Positions 1-8,617 are shown, numbered from the stretch's first letter. The stretch is DNA of 64,000 nt from Saccharomonospora xinjiangensis XJ-54 (GCF_000258175.1 NZ_JH636049.1:1016982-1080981); one strand, 5' to 3'. The notes: a model not told the origin generated them from the sequence alone. Numbers and translations are program-made.

Positions 1-1
1 C

Positions 2-862
2 GTGCGGAGGCAGCGGGGCAACGCCGACAACGCGCTCATGCGCGCCAAGCACGGCGGGCACTGGCGGCACGAGGCGGGTGAGGGCCCCGGAAGGCTCGGC
101 AGGCACGCGCTGGCGAGTGCGGCCGGGGTCGGGGCACTCGCGCTGGCAGCCGCGAGGGCGCCGCGAGCGGCGGCGCTGGCGGCGGGAGTCTGGGCCGGAC
201 TCACCGCCGAGTTCGCGGTCAGCCGGATCGCGCCCGGCCCCCGCACACCGCGTGAGGTGGCGAGGATGGCCGTCACGAGTGCGGTGATCCCTCCGGTGGC
301 GTGCGCACACCGGCTCGCGGGCGAATGGCGGGTCCGGCGTGGCCGCGCGGTGTTGTTCGACCGGGACGACACGCTGATCGAGGACGTGCCGTACCTCGCC
401 GATCCTGAGAAGGTCCGGCCCATGGCGGGAGCGGCCGACGCCCTGGCACTGCTGCGCGCCGAGGGCGTGCCGGTGGGTGTGGTGAGCAACCAGTCCGGTG
501 TGGCAAGGGGACATATCACCGCCGAGCAGTTGCGCGCGGTCACCCGTCGCGTTGACGAACTGCTCGGGCCGTTCCAGACGTGGCAGCACTGCCCGCACGG
601 GCCGGACGAGGGCTGCCCTTGCCGGAAACCCCGGCCCGCCATGGTGTTGCGGGCCGCCGCCGACCTCGGCGTTGACGTGCGGCGCTGCGTCGTCGTCGGT
701 GACATCGGAGCCGATGTGGAGGCCGCGGTGACGGCGGGTGCGCGCGCGATCCTCGTGCCGACGGGACGGACACTTCCCGACGAGATCGAGCTGGCCCGCC
801 GCCACGCGATCGTCGCACCCGACCTGCCCACCGCCGCGAGGATCGCGCTGGAGCTGGCATGA
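2..862 (+). CDS. Glycosyltransferase C-terminal remnant fused to GmhB-type HAD phosphatase (5' partial)
   Basis: The reading frame is open from the first base, so the gene starts upstream of the window. Residues 1-110 look like the tail of a family 2 glycosyltransferase (NADNALMRAKHG, then two Ala-rich membrane-like stretches). Residues 113-286 are a HAD-IIIA phosphatase of the GmhB family, which removes the C7 phosphate of D-glycero-D-manno-heptose 1,7-bisphosphate. Visible are the nucleophile motif FDRDDTL (119-125, Asp120 and Asp122), SNQSG (162-166), the GmhB zinc loop Cys197-His199...Cys205-Cys207, and the late acidic motif VGDIGADV. The stop overlaps the next start by 4 nt. gmhA and hldE downstream support the heptose assignment. 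That the N-terminal part is a complete glycosyltransferase is inferred, because it lies outside the window. Confidence 0.85.
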   Translation: MRRQRGNADNALMRAKHGGHWRHEAGEGPGRLGRHALASAAGVGALALAAARAPRAAALAAGVWAGLTAEFAVSRIAPGPRTPREVARMAVTSAVIPPVACAHRLAGEWRVRRGRAVLFDRDDTLIEDVPYLADPEKVRPMAGAADALALLRAEGVPVGVVSNQSGVARGHITAEQLRAVTRRVDELLGPFQTWQHCPHGPDEGCPCRKPRPAMVLRAAADLGVDVRRCVVVGDIGADVEAAVTAGARAILVPTGRTLPDEIELARRHAIVAPDLPTAARIALELA

Positions 863-1998
863 AGGGCCGGATCCTCGTCGCGCGCCTCGACAACATCGGC
901 GACGTGCTGCTGGCCGGTCCCGCGGTGAGGGCAGTGGCGGCGCGGGCCGATCACGTGGTCCTGCTGGCGGGTCCGCGTGGCAGGGCAGGCGCGGAACTCC
1001 TGCCGGGTGTGGACGAGATCGTGGAGTGGTGCGCGCCGTGGATCGACCCCGAACCGCCCGCTCTCACGGGAGATTCGGTGAACGCCCTCGTCAAGCAGGT
1101 GCGGGACCTGCGGCTGGACGGGGCGTTCATCCTCACGTCGTTCCACCAGTCTCCGCTGCCGCTGGCGCTCGTGCTGCGGCTGGCCGGAGTCCCGTGGATC
1201 GGCGCGATCAGCGACGACTACCCCGGCTCGCTGCTCGACCTACGGCATCGCGTCGAGGAAGACCTGCCCGAGGCCGAACGCGCGCTGTCGCTGGTGACCG
1301 CCGCCGGTCTGCGGCTTCCCGACGGCGACGACGGCGCGCTCGCCGTGCGCCACCCGCTGCCGGACACCGGCGCGCTCACCGGCGAAGCCCCTTTCGTGGT
1401 GGTGCATCCGGCCGCATCCGTCCCCGCCCGGCAGCCGTCGTGGCAGCGGTCTGCCGACGCGGTGTCGGCGCTCGCCGAGGCGGGACACCGCGTCGTGGTC
1501 ACCGGTGGGGTCGCCGAACGCGACCTGGTGACCCGCATCGTCGGCGCCGCTCGCGCCGATGCGGACGGTGCCGGTGAGATCGTCGATCTCGGTGGAGCGA
1601 CGACGCTGCCCCAGCTCGCCTCCGTGATGGCAGCCGCCGATGTGGTGGTGGCCCCCAACACCGGTCCCGCGCATCTCGCGGCCGCCGTCGGCACCCCTGT
1701 GGTCTCCCTTTTCGCGCCTGTGGTCCCGAGCGCACGCTGGGCTCCCTACGGCGTGCCCAGAGTCGTGCTGGGAGACCAGAACGCACCGTGCAGGAACACC
1801 AGGGCGCGGCACTGTCCTGTCCCGGGACATCCGTGCCTCGCGATCGACGCGGCGGACATCGTCGAGGCCGTCGAGACCGTCAAGGCCGGCAACACCGTCA
1901 ACACCGGCAACACCGTCGGAACGCTCGGCAGCACGGCGGGAGGCGATCGCGGCACCGCGATCCGCGCAGGCACGAAACCCACAGGAGGTGTGACGTGA
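859..1998 (+). CDS. Glycosyltransferase family 9 (heptosyltransferase-like)
   Basis: 379-residue protein of the GT9 / ADP-heptose:LPS heptosyltransferase family. The N-terminus carries the DNIGDVLL motif (residues 11-18), the second Rossmann half begins near VVHPAA (181-186), and the nucleotide-sugar site is PNTGPAHLAAAVGTP (266-280). It probably transfers a heptose made by the adjacent gmhB/gmhA/hldE enzymes to an envelope glycan or lipid; the acceptor is unknown because actinomycetes lack LPS. The last ~45 residues are a low-complexity Gly/Thr/Asn-rich tail (repeats of GNTV) that is not part of the fold. Translation is coupled on both sides by 4-nt overlaps (ATGA at 859, GTGA at 1995). Family assignment is firm; sugar specificity is inferred from neighbours. 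Confidence 0.88.
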   Translation: MKGRILVARLDNIGDVLLAGPAVRAVAARADHVVLLAGPRGRAGAELLPGVDEIVEWCAPWIDPEPPALTGDSVNALVKQVRDLRLDGAFILTSFHQSPLPLALVLRLAGVPWIGAISDDYPGSLLDLRHRVEEDLPEAERALSLVTAAGLRLPDGDDGALAVRHPLPDTGALTGEAPFVVVHPAASVPARQPSWQRSADAVSALAEAGHRVVVTGGVAERDLVTRIVGAARADADGAGEIVDLGGATTLPQLASVMAAADVVVAPNTGPAHLAAAVGTPVVSLFAPVVPSARWAPYGVPRVVLGDQNAPCRNTRARHCPVPGHPCLAIDAADIVEAVETVKAGNTVNTGNTVGTLGSTAGGDRGTAIRAGTKPTGGVT

Positions 1999-2558
1999 TC
2001 GAAGGGCATTTCCGCGCATTGGAGGGTGCGCTGCACCGGATGCGCGCCGCCGCGCCGACCATCGAGTCGTGGGCCGCGCACCTCGCCGGAGTGCTGACGG
2101 GCGGCGGCAGGCTCCTGGCGTGCGGCAACGGCGGCAGCGCGGCGGAGGCACAGCACCTCACCGGTGAGCTGGTCGGCAAGTTCCGCCACGACCGGCAGCC
2201 CCTCTCCGCCATCGCACTGCACGCCGACACCTCGGCTGCCACGGCGATCGTCAACGACTACGGCGAACACGAGTTGTACGCGCGGCAGGTGCGCGCCCAC
2301 GGAAGGCCGGGCGACGTCCTCGTCGCGCTGTCCACGAGCGGGCGCAGCCAGAACGTCGTCACCGCGGCCAAGGTGGCACACGAACTCGGTCTGGTGACGT
2401 GGGCGCTCACGGGTCCGGAACCGAATCCGCTCACGGCGCTGTGTGACGACGCGGTCGCCGTCGATGCCACCCACGTGGCCACCGTGCAGGAGGTGCATCT
2501 CGCGGTCGTCCACGCACTCTGCGCGCAGCTCGACCGCACTCTGGGAGTGCCGGCATGA
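1995..2558 (+). CDS. gmhA: D-sedoheptulose 7-phosphate isomerase
   Basis: 187-residue single SIS-domain protein that converts sedoheptulose 7-phosphate to D-glycero-D-manno-heptose 7-phosphate, the first step of NDP-heptose synthesis. Family motifs are CGNGGSAAEAQHL (43-55) and the phosphate loop STSGRSQN (113-120). The open frame extends further upstream, but GTG at 1995 is chosen: it follows an AGGAGG ribosome site, overlaps the preceding stop as GTGA, and gives the usual GmhA length. It ends in a 4-nt overlap with hldE. Its position between a GmhB-type phosphatase, hldE and GT9 genes makes the function unusually certain. Confidence 0.93.
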   Translation: MIEGHFRALEGALHRMRAAAPTIESWAAHLAGVLTGGGRLLACGNGGSAAEAQHLTGELVGKFRHDRQPLSAIALHADTSAATAIVNDYGEHELYARQVRAHGRPGDVLVALSTSGRSQNVVTAAKVAHELGLVTWALTGPEPNPLTALCDDAVAVDATHVATVQEVHLAVVHALCAQLDRTLGVPA

Positions 2559-3958
2559 GGCCGCTCGTCGTGGTCGGTGACGCGCTGCTCGACACCGACG
2601 TCGAGGGCGGCGCCACGCGGCTGTGCCCCGAAGCGCCCGTGCCCGTGGTCGATGTGGAGGGTGAGTGGGTGCGGCCTGGCGGTGCGGGGCTCGCCGCGAT
2701 CCTGCTCGCCACACACGCGACGCCGGGCGTGCGAATCGTGACAGCGCTCGGCGACGACGGCACGGGCCGCAGGCTCGCGGCGTTGCTGGCAGACGATGTC
2801 GAGGTGCTGCGGCTGCCGCTGCGGGGCGAGACGGTGCGCAAGACCCGCATCAGGGCGTCGGGACAGCCGGTGGCCCGCCTCGACAGCGGTGAGGGGCGCG
2901 CGGCGGACGCCCCGCTGCCGGACCGGGTTGTGCGCGCGATCCACGACGCTGGCGCGGTCCTCGTCTCCGACTACGGCCGGGGTGTGGCCGCCCATCCCGG
3001 GATGCGGCGGCTGCTCGCCGAGGCCGCTTCGCGCGTGCCGGTGGTCTGGGACCCGCATCCCCGGGGCGCTGCCCCCGTGCCGGGCTCGACGCTCGTGACA
3101 CCCAACGAGCGGGAAGCACTCGCCATCGCCGCGGCAGTGGAGGGTTGTTCCGGCGCCGCCGACGCGGCGATGGCGCTGCGCCGACACTGGCGCTGCCGCA
3201 CTGCGGCGGTGACGGTGGGCGCACGAGGCGCCGTACTCGCCACCGAGGACGGCACGACGCTGACCGTGCCCGTCCCGGACAATGCCACGCTCACCGGGCA
3301 GCGACTCGACACCTGCGGCGCGGGCGACCGGTTCGCGACCGCGGCCGTCACGGCTCTCGTCGAGGGCGCCGGTGCCGCCGACGCCGTGGCCACCGCCGTG
3401 GAGTCGGCGTCCCGGTTCGTCGCGGCCGGTGGTGCCTCGGCTCTGTCGAGACGAGCCGATGATCACGGTGCCACCGACGGCGGGCAGGAGCGGTTCTCGC
3501 CGGGTTCGTCCGTCGGCTGCTTCGACCTCGCCGAGTCCGTGCGACGGCGCGGCGGCCGACTCGTCGCCACCGGTGGCTGTTTCGACCTGCTGCATGCCGG
3601 GCATGTGAGCCTGCTGCGGCACGCGAGGTCGCTCGGGGACGCGCTCGTGGTGTGCCTGAACTCCGACGAGTCGGTCAGGCGGCTCAAAGGCCCCGGCCGC
3701 CCCGTCGTCACCGCCGCCGACAGGGCGAGACTGCTCAGCGAATTGTCCTCTGTAGACGGTGTGGTCGTTTTCGAGGAGTCGTCGCCCTCGACCGTGCTGG
3801 AACGGTTGCGCCCCGACGTGTGGGTCAAGGGAGGCGACTACACGGGCAGTGAACTCCCCGAGGCCGAGGTGGTGCGCAGGCACGGCGGTGAGGTGGTGCT
3901 CGTGCCCACCGTGGAGGGCTACTCCACGACCCGGCTGCTCCAGGAGGCAGGCAGGTGA
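2555..3958 (+). CDS. hldE: Bifunctional heptose 7-phosphate kinase / heptose 1-phosphate adenylyltransferase
   Basis: 467-residue fusion. Residues 1 to about 295 are a PfkB/ribokinase-type kinase ending in the catalytic motif DTCGAGD (252-258; Asp258 is the base). Residues about 325-467 are a cytidylyltransferase-fold nucleotidyltransferase with GCFDLLHAGH (HxGH at 347-350) and a terminal TTRLL motif. The protein phosphorylates heptose 7-phosphate at C1 and, after GmhB, adenylates the 1-phosphate to give ADP-glycero-manno-heptose. The N-terminal motif is slightly divergent and the linker is Ser/Gly rich, but both active sites look intact. It overlaps gmhA and the next frame by 4 nt. Whether the nucleotide is ADP or another NDP is not settled by sequence. 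Confidence 0.92.
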   Translation: MRPLVVVGDALLDTDVEGGATRLCPEAPVPVVDVEGEWVRPGGAGLAAILLATHATPGVRIVTALGDDGTGRRLAALLADDVEVLRLPLRGETVRKTRIRASGQPVARLDSGEGRAADAPLPDRVVRAIHDAGAVLVSDYGRGVAAHPGMRRLLAEAASRVPVVWDPHPRGAAPVPGSTLVTPNEREALAIAAAVEGCSGAADAAMALRRHWRCRTAAVTVGARGAVLATEDGTTLTVPVPDNATLTGQRLDTCGAGDRFATAAVTALVEGAGAADAVATAVESASRFVAAGGASALSRRADDHGATDGGQERFSPGSSVGCFDLAESVRRRGGRLVATGGCFDLLHAGHVSLLRHARSLGDALVVCLNSDESVRRLKGPGRPVVTAADRARLLSELSSVDGVVVFEESSPSTVLERLRPDVWVKGGDYTGSELPEAEVVRRHGGEVVLVPTVEGYSTTRLLQEAGR

Positions 3959-3978
3959 AACGCGAACGAGGAGGCACG

Positions 3979-4656
3979 ATGAAGGTACTGGTCAGTGGCG
4001 GATCGTCCGGGCTGGGAGCGGCGACGGTCCGGGAGGTCCTCGACGCGGGGGGCACCCCGCTCGTGCTCGACCGCAAACCGCCCGAAGCAGGCGGCGTGGA
4101 CTACGCGCTCGCCGACCTCGCCGACACGGGGGCGACCGAGAACGCGGTCCGCGAGCTGGCTGAGCGGGCAGGCGGGCTCGACGCCGTGTTCACCGCGGCA
4201 GGCATCGACACCCCCGGGAGGCTGGACTCCGTGCCCACCGAGGGCTGGGAGCGGGTCGTGCGGGTCAATCTCCTCGGCACCGCCGCCGTCGTGCGGGCCG
4301 CGCTGCCCTATCTGGAACGCAGCAGGGGCAAGGTCGTCACCTGCTCCTCGACGCTCGGGCTGCGGTCGGTCTCCGACGCCACGGCGTACTGCGCGTCCAA
4401 GGCGGGAGTGGTCGCGTTCACCCGCGCGCTCGCCGCCGAGACGGCAGGCCGCATCGGAGTGACGCTGCTGGTACCCGGCGGCATGCACACCGCCTTCTTC
4501 GACGAAAGGGACGACCGGTACAAGCCGCCGGCCGACGCCAAGCTCAACGATCCGGCGAACGTGGCGAAGGCCGTTCTGCACGCGCTGCGGCAGCCGGAGG
4601 GCTGCGAGATCAGGGAACTCGTCGTCTGCCACTCCGAAGAGGGCTCATGGCCGTGA
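3979..4656 (+). CDS. Short-chain dehydrogenase/reductase
   Basis: 225-residue classical SDR. The NAD(P) loop SGGSSGLGAA is at residues 7-16 and the catalytic pair is YCASK (Tyr137, Lys141), with a Ser in CSSTLG upstream. ATG at 3979 is preferred over the ATG at 3955 because GAGGAGG lies just upstream and the fold starts immediately (MKVLVSGG). It sits inside the heptose operon, where HldD, the C6 epimerase that finishes ADP-L-glycero-D-manno-heptose, would normally be. It is not HldD by motif (extended SDRs are ~310 aa), so it may reduce or epimerise a sugar nucleotide or modify the heptose. The substrate is unknown. Confidence 0.85.
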   Translation: MKVLVSGGSSGLGAATVREVLDAGGTPLVLDRKPPEAGGVDYALADLADTGATENAVRELAERAGGLDAVFTAAGIDTPGRLDSVPTEGWERVVRVNLLGTAAVVRAALPYLERSRGKVVTCSSTLGLRSVSDATAYCASKAGVVAFTRALAAETAGRIGVTLLVPGGMHTAFFDERDDRYKPPADAKLNDPANVAKAVLHALRQPEGCEIRELVVCHSEEGSWP

Positions 4657-5681
4657 CGCTGGTGCTGCGCGCGCTCGGGCTCGGCGACGTCCTCACCGCC
4701 GTGCCCGCGCTGCGTGCGCTGCACGGGGCAAGGCCGCACGACCGGCTCGTGCTGGCGGCACCCGCTCCGATGGCTCCCCTCGTACCGCTGCTGGTGCCGA
4801 GACCGGCAGCCGTCGAACTGCTGCCGACGCCCGGCCTCGCGGCGCTGCCCTCATCACCCGCGCTCCCCGCACTGCCGCCGATCGACCTCGCCGTGAACCT
4901 GCACGGCAGGGGTCCGCAGAGCATCGCCGACCTCGCGGCGACCCACCCCCTGCGGATGATCACCCACCGGCATCCGGACCATCCCCGGTTCGAAGGCCCC
5001 GAGTGGAGGGACGACCTGCACGAGGTGCACCGCTGGTGCGCTCTGCTCGACTTCTACGGCATCCCCGCCGACCCCACCGACCTGGAGCTGCTCTCACCGC
5101 CGCTGCCCAGCCCCGCTCCGGGTGCCGTGGTGATCCATCCCGGTGCGAAATCCGCCGCGAGGAGGTGGCCGCCTGACCGGTTCGCCACCGTCGCGCGCGC
5201 ACTCGCCGACGACCTGTCCGGCACCGGAAGGCCCGTCCTCGTCACCGGCAGCGCGGGGGAACGCGGTCTGGCCACCGACGTCGCCGTCGCCGCGGGGCTC
5301 GGCCCCGACGCGGTGTTCGCAGGGCACGATCTCGCCGAACTCGCGGCTCTCGTGGCCGGGGCCGCTCTCGTCGTCTGCGGTGACACGGGAGTCGGCCACC
5401 TCGCCACAGCCTTCGGCACACCGTCGGTCCTGCTGTTCGGGCCCACCCCGCCCGAGGAGTGGGGACCTCCGGAGGGCAGGACGCCGCACGTCGTGCTGTG
5501 GGCAGGCACCAGCGGTGACCCCCATGCCACGACTCCGGACGCGGGACTGCTGCGGCTCACCGCCCCTGCCGTGCTGGACGCCGCGCGGACCCTGCTCGCG
5601 GGAGGTGAACCATGTCGCAACGCGTGGAAGAGCGAAACCGTCTCACCGTCGGCGTCGTCGGCACCGGCTACGTCGGACTGA
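4647..5681 (+). CDS. Second glycosyltransferase family 9 protein
   Basis: 344-residue GT9 protein, distinct from the one at 859. It has the N-terminal LGLGDVLTAVPALRAL motif, a central VVIHPGAKS, and the donor-site motif CGDTGVGHLATAFGTP. It overlaps the SDR stop by 10 nt and runs 70 nt into the next gene, whose ribosome site lies inside this coding sequence. The last ~25 residues, read in the overlap, are therefore unlikely to be functional. Two GT9 enzymes suggest that at least two heptose (or other sugar) transfers are made in series. The acceptor cannot be read from sequence. Confidence 0.86.
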   Translation: MAVTLVLRALGLGDVLTAVPALRALHGARPHDRLVLAAPAPMAPLVPLLVPRPAAVELLPTPGLAALPSSPALPALPPIDLAVNLHGRGPQSIADLAATHPLRMITHRHPDHPRFEGPEWRDDLHEVHRWCALLDFYGIPADPTDLELLSPPLPSPAPGAVVIHPGAKSAARRWPPDRFATVARALADDLSGTGRPVLVTGSAGERGLATDVAVAAGLGPDAVFAGHDLAELAALVAGAALVVCGDTGVGHLATAFGTPSVLLFGPTPPEEWGPPEGRTPHVVLWAGTSGDPHATTPDAGLLRLTAPAVLDAARTLLAGGEPCRNAWKSETVSPSASSAPATSD

Positions 5682-6916
5682 CCAGCGCCGCCTGCCTTGC
5701 CCACCTGGGCCACCGGGTCACGGGCGTCGATATCGACGCGGGCAAGGTCGCTGCCCTGTCCAGGGGCGAGATTCCCATCGCCGAACCCGGACTCGACACG
5801 CTGGTGGCCGAGGGCCTCGCCGAGGGCAGGCTCGCCTTCGCCACCGACCTGGCCGCGCTCTCGCGCGCCGACGTGGTGCTGCTGTGCGTGCCGACCCCCA
5901 CAGGGCAGGACGGCACCTCCGATCTGCACGCGTTCGACGCCGCGGTCGAGGCGCTGGCCCGCGTCCTGTCCCCCGGCTGCGTCGTCGCGGTCAAGTCCAC
6001 CGTGCCCGTCGGCACCACCACGCGCACCGAGTTGGCGCTCCGCCGTCCCACGGTGAACAACCCCGAGTTCCTCCGCGAGGGCCACGCCGCCTACGACTTC
6101 CTCAACCCCGACCGCATCGTCATCGGAGCGAGCGACCACGCCGCCGCCGACCGCGTCGCCGCCCTCTACGAGGGGCTGTCCGCCCCCGTGTTGCGCACCG
6201 ACCCGGCCAGCTCCGAGCTGGCCAAGTACGCGAGCAACGCCTTTCTCGCCGTGAAGGTGTCCTACGTCAACGTGCTGGCCGAACTGTGCGAACGCCTCGG
6301 CGCCGACATCGCCGACGTGGCGAAGGCCATGCGTCTCGACCCGCGCATCGGCTCGGCGTTTCTGTCCCCGGGTCCCGGCTGGGGTGGCTCGTGCCTGCCG
6401 AAGGACACCAGGGCTCTGCTGCGCGCGGCGGGTGAGGCCGGTGTCGATTTCTCCGTTCTCGCCGATGCGATGGCGGCCAACCACCATCAGCGCGAGCGCG
6501 TGGTCGAGAAGGTCAGGCAGGCCGTCACCGGTTCGCCGGACGGCTCGCTGGAGGGACTGCGGCTCGGGCTGCTCGGGCTGGCGTTCAAGGCAGGCACCGA
6601 CGACGTCCGCGAATCTCCCGCGCTGGCGGTCGCGACACGGCTCGCCGAGTGCGGCGCCGTGCTCACCGGCTACGATCCCGGACTCGGCCGCGCCGACCGC
6701 ACCGGCGGTGTCGTCCAGCTCGTCGATGACGTCACGCTCGTCGCGAAGGACGCCGCGGGGCTGGTCCTGCTGACGGAGTGGCCGGAATTCCGCGACCTCG
6801 ACTGGGCGCACCTCGCCGACCTCACCGACCGCGCCACGATCGTGGACACCCGCAACCTGCTCGATCCCGACGAGCTGGCCTGCGCCGGATTCGTGTACTT
6901 CGGGCTGGGGCGATGA
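5612..6916 (+). CDS. ugd: UDP-glucose 6-dehydrogenase
   Basis: 434-residue UDP-sugar dehydrogenase that oxidises UDP-glucose to UDP-glucuronate with two NAD+. The NAD loop is VGTGYVGLTSA near residue 14, the middle helix motif contains NPEFLREG, and the catalytic cysteine is Cys261 in GGSCLPKD. A C-terminal UDP-binding domain contains GLAFKAGTDDVRESP. ATG 5612 follows GGGAGGTGAACC, a good ribosome site inside the preceding gene. It is the last gene of the glycan operon, followed by a strong hairpin at 6953. UDP-glucuronate could supply a uronic acid to the same heptose-containing glycan. Confidence 0.92.
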   Translation: MSQRVEERNRLTVGVVGTGYVGLTSAACLAHLGHRVTGVDIDAGKVAALSRGEIPIAEPGLDTLVAEGLAEGRLAFATDLAALSRADVVLLCVPTPTGQDGTSDLHAFDAAVEALARVLSPGCVVAVKSTVPVGTTTRTELALRRPTVNNPEFLREGHAAYDFLNPDRIVIGASDHAAADRVAALYEGLSAPVLRTDPASSELAKYASNAFLAVKVSYVNVLAELCERLGADIADVAKAMRLDPRIGSAFLSPGPGWGGSCLPKDTRALLRAAGEAGVDFSVLADAMAANHHQRERVVEKVRQAVTGSPDGSLEGLRLGLLGLAFKAGTDDVRESPALAVATRLAECGAVLTGYDPGLGRADRTGGVVQLVDDVTLVAKDAAGLVLLTEWPEFRDLDWAHLADLTDRATIVDTRNLLDPDELACAGFVYFGLGR

Positions 6917-6952
6917 TCGCTGAATCCGATCGGCACAGAGAACACAGAGAAA

Positions 6953-6980
6953 AGCGCGGAACAAGTTCATGTTCCGCGCT
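6953..6980 (+). terminator. Terminator of the heptose operon
   Basis: Perfect 11-bp inverted repeat AGCGCGGAACA / TGTTCCGCGCT around a 6-nt loop, 36 nt after the ugd stop, followed by an AT-rich patch (CCTATCATATTGG). No downstream same-strand gene follows closely, so it probably ends the operon that begins before base 1. Confidence 0.75.
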
Positions 6981-7050
6981 CCTATCATATTGGCAAACTA
7001 GCCGGTGACTAACTCGGACGAGTTACGAAGAAAATTTCAGTTTCACCCGA

Positions 7051-7467
7051 TCAGTCACGTGAGATGTTCTCCACCGTGTTGCCGACTTCACCTTCCGGCA
7101 GTTTCCTGGCGACGTCCGCCTGCGACACGATGCCGACCAGTTCCTCGCCTTCCATCACGGGAAGCCGCCGCACCTGGTGGTTCGACATCTCCCGCAGCGC
7201 GTCCCTCACATCGTCGTCGGGACCGACCGAGTAGACGACTCCCTGCGCGAGCTCCCCGACGTGCAGTGCGGCCGGGTCCTTGCCCTCTGCCAGGACCTTC
7301 ACCACGATGTCCCGGTCGGTGAGCATGCCCTTGAAATGGTGATCTTCTCCACGGATCGGCAGAGCCCCGATATCGTGGCTCGCCATCGTGCGAGCCGCCC
7401 GCGACACCGTTTCACTCGTCTCCGCGTAGGTGGGGTCTGCCGTCATGATGTCTCGAACACGGGTCAT
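7051..7467 (-). CDS. Two-CBS-domain protein (Hrp1-like)
   Basis: 138-residue protein made of two CBS modules (about residues 7-60 and 73-128), with the typical MTADPTYAETSETV start and ...RRLPVMEGEELVGIVSQAD in the second repeat. Stand-alone CBS pairs bind adenine nucleotides or related ligands; the closest known type is mycobacterial hypoxic response protein 1. Start ATG 7467 has AAGGAGT about 9 nt upstream. It is divergent from the STAS gene across ~180 bp. Ligand and physiological role are not visible in the sequence. Confidence 0.85.
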   Translation of the reverse strand: MTRVRDIMTADPTYAETSETVSRAARTMASHDIGALPIRGEDHHFKGMLTDRDIVVKVLAEGKDPAALHVGELAQGVVYSVGPDDDVRDALREMSNHQVRRLPVMEGEELVGIVSQADVARKLPEGEVGNTVENISRD

Positions 7468-7645
7468 CGAAAGTCACTCCTTGTATCGCGAATTCCTCCG
7501 ATTAGGGAGTGCCCACCGAATCCTGCCTTTGCACATTGCGCCGTCCGGGCTAGTCTTTGTGCAGTCGGGCGTTGAGCAGGCAGCGGCCAGACATAGGCCA
7601 GACGTAGTTTCGACCTATCGGTTGATGGACACCGCTGGAGGTGCC

Positions 7646-8077
7646 GTGTCCGAATTGGCAATACCCACTTCACTGTTGGGCCTAACCACCGAATGTCACG
7701 GAGCAGGAGTCGTCGTCACGGTGAGTGGTGAGATCGACCTCAGCACGAGGGGCGAGCTCGCCGAGCACCTCGACGGTGCGCTCGACGTGGTGTCTCCGCC
7801 CCAGCCACTCGTCGTCGATCTCACCGAGGTCACGTTCCTCGGCTCGGCCGGGCTGGCACTGCTGCTCGACACGCAGGACACCGCCGTCCGCGAGGGAGTC
7901 ACGCTCCGCGTGGTCGCCACCCAGCGTGCCGTGCGGAGACCTATCGAGGCCGTCGGGCTTTCCGACGTGCTGCCGTTGCACCCGACGGTGGCATCCGCGC
8001 TGGCCGACGTCCCCGTACCTCGGCGAGGTGACGAGCTCGTGGACTTCCCGTTGAGGGCAGACCCGGCAATACGGTGA
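7646..8077 (+). CDS. STAS-domain anti-sigma factor antagonist
   Basis: 143-residue protein with one STAS domain of the SpoIIAA/RsbV class. Such proteins bind an anti-sigma kinase and release a stress sigma factor; phosphorylation of a Ser/Thr at the helix start switches them off. The phosphorylation loop is VTFLGSAGLALLLD (Ser in GSAG). GTG 7646 is chosen because GGAGG lies 5 nt before it; ATG 7625 is an in-frame alternative that lacks a ribosome site. No partner anti-sigma kinase gene is adjacent, so the regulated sigma factor is unknown. A GC-rich hairpin terminator follows. Confidence 0.82.
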   Translation: MSELAIPTSLLGLTTECHGAGVVVTVSGEIDLSTRGELAEHLDGALDVVSPPQPLVVDLTEVTFLGSAGLALLLDTQDTAVREGVTLRVVATQRAVRRPIEAVGLSDVLPLHPTVASALADVPVPRRGDELVDFPLRADPAIR

Positions 8078-8085
8078 ACGGACTC

Positions 8086-8122
8086 GGGCGCGCTCCTCGC
8101 CGTTGACGCGAGGAACGCGCCC
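8086..8122. terminator. Convergent terminator hairpin
   Basis: GGGCGCG-CTCCTCGC pairs with GCGAGGAA-CGCGCCC around a 7-nt loop, followed by CTGTCTGTGT. It lies between the STAS gene and the convergent glyoxalase-fold gene and could stop transcripts from either side. Confidence 0.6.
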
Positions 8123-8230
8123 CTGTCTGTGTCATCAACTCTTGGCGTGCTCCCGGCGAGGTAGCGACCGCGTGGGCTCGAAGGCGGACCCACGATCCCG
8201 GTGAGGCAGACGACGCGGGTCCAGAAGCGA

Positions 8231-8617
8231 TCAGGGGCAGCGGTCGGCGAGGACACAGAACTCGTTGCCCTCGGGATCGGCGAGGACGACCCAGCTCTCG
8301 TCACCCTGGCCGACATCGGCGCGCCGGGCACCCAGGGCGAGCAGGCGGCGGACCTCCTCGTCCTGTCCTCTGTCTGCCGGGCTGAGGTCGAGATGGAGCC
8401 TGTTCTTGACAGTCTTGCCCTCGGGAACCTCGGCGAACGTCAACATCGGTGGCACAGGGCTGGGCCCGCTCCCGCCGCGAGCATCCGGACGAGGGCCGAT
8501 CGTCACGGTGCCGTCGTCCTCGTCCTGCACCTCGTAATCGAGGACCGCGCACCAGAAGCGGGCGAGCGCGGCAGGATCGGCGCAGTCGATCCCGAGTTCG
8601 GTGAACTTGCTGACCAT
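8231..8617 (-). CDS. VOC / glyoxalase-fold protein
   Basis: 128-residue single-unit vicinal-oxygen-chelate protein. It starts with KFTELGIDCADPAALARFW, typical of the family, and ends with the VLADPEGNEFCVL strand. The metal-ligand positions are only partly conserved (His in RLHLDL, Glu in GNEFC), so it may be an enzyme or a drug-binding resistance-type protein. The open frame extends to 8914, but ATG 8617 follows GGAGG at 8 nt and matches the domain start. It is convergent with the STAS gene. Substrate unknown. Confidence 0.82.
   Translation of the reverse strand: MVSKFTELGIDCADPAALARFWCAVLDYEVQDEDDGTVTIGPRPDARGGSGPSPVPPMLTFAEVPEGKTVKNRLHLDLSPADRGQDEEVRRLLALGARRADVGQGDESWVVLADPEGNEFCVLADRCP

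Noticed and set aside
5054-6988. Minus-strand 644-codon open frame over the second GT9 and ugd
   Set aside because: Both genes on the plus strand carry complete catalytic motifs; the reverse frame has none.
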